Source: Herminiimonas sp.
GTDB lineage: Bacteria; Pseudomonadota; Gammaproteobacteria; Burkholderiales; Burkholderiaceae
Reading direction: 5' to 3'
Assembly (NCBI GenBank): GCA_014377155.1
Contig: JACMQD010000042.1
Coordinates: 1-6,618, forward strand
Length of the DNA stretch: 6,618 nt
The notes under the pieces were generated by a model. That model was not told where the DNA came from. It worked only from the letters and a program-made list of their open reading frames with translations, and searched no databases. Below are positions 6,606-6,618 of this stretch, piece by piece. The position numbers and the translations under genes were made by a program. The stretch's first letter is position 1, and each line of letters begins with the position of its first letter.

Positions 6606-6618
6606 ATGAATACATTAC
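6606..6618 (+). CDS. Start of a probable second Flp prepilin (partial)
   Basis: An ATG at 6606 is preceded by GAGG (6595-6598), seven bases away. The four codons before the window ends read MNTL, close to the MNTF of the upstream pilin. Tandem flp genes are common at tad loci. The identification rests on four residues, a good ribosome-binding site and location, so it is tentative. Confidence 0.45.

Noticed and set aside
1..6618. CRISPR arrays, tRNA or rRNA genes, insertion sequences or attachment sites.
   Set aside because: Reading both strands, I saw no regularly spaced repeats, cloverleaf-like sequences, transposase motifs or terminal repeats.

Overview
The window looks like chromosomal DNA of a betaproteobacterium, plausibly of the Oxalobacteraceae/Burkholderiales. 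I infer this from protein style and gene order; no search was run. The left part (about 1-5753) is GC-rich with strongly biased third codon positions. It holds the conserved block lptD-surA-pdxA-rsmA, with the 5' end of an AmgK-like sugar kinase gene diverging from lptD. The right part (5754-6618) is more AT-rich and enters an Flp (tad-type) pilin locus.

Layout: 1-122 is the minus-strand start of an amgK-like gene, cut by the window edge. 123-221 is a short divergent promoter region with a nearly symmetric -10 element. 222-2423 is lptD (LPS insertion at the outer membrane), 2462-3847 is surA (periplasmic chaperone), 3867-4901 is pdxA (vitamin B6 synthesis) and 4947-5753 is rsmA/ksgA (16S rRNA dimethylation). 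All four point the same way with gaps of 19-45 bases, so they are probably one operon. LptD and SurA are functionally linked, since SurA escorts barrel proteins, LptD among them, to the outer membrane. AmgK belongs to cell-wall sugar recycling, so the left side is an envelope neighbourhood.

5754-6205 is a 452-base stretch without a convincing gene. It holds a 9-bp perfect inverted repeat just after rsmA, four T-tracts spaced 10, 11 and 10 bases apart (a signature of intrinsically bent DNA), a TGGC-N7-TTGC match to the sigma-54 -24/-12 promoter pattern, a leader with a strong ribosome-binding sequence that has no ordinary start codon, and a small hairpin before the pilin gene. 6206-6397 encodes a complete 63-residue Flp prepilin. 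It is followed by an 11-bp perfect hairpin and then the first four codons (MNTL) of what is probably a second Flp pilin, running off the right edge.

No wholly new system is visible. The most interesting part is the possible layered control region upstream of the pilin gene (dyad, bent DNA, sigma-54-like promoter, long structured leader). It rests on sequence pattern only. Two protein details also stand out: LptD has only two cysteines in its mature form, and the first parvulin domain of SurA lacks its usual histidine.
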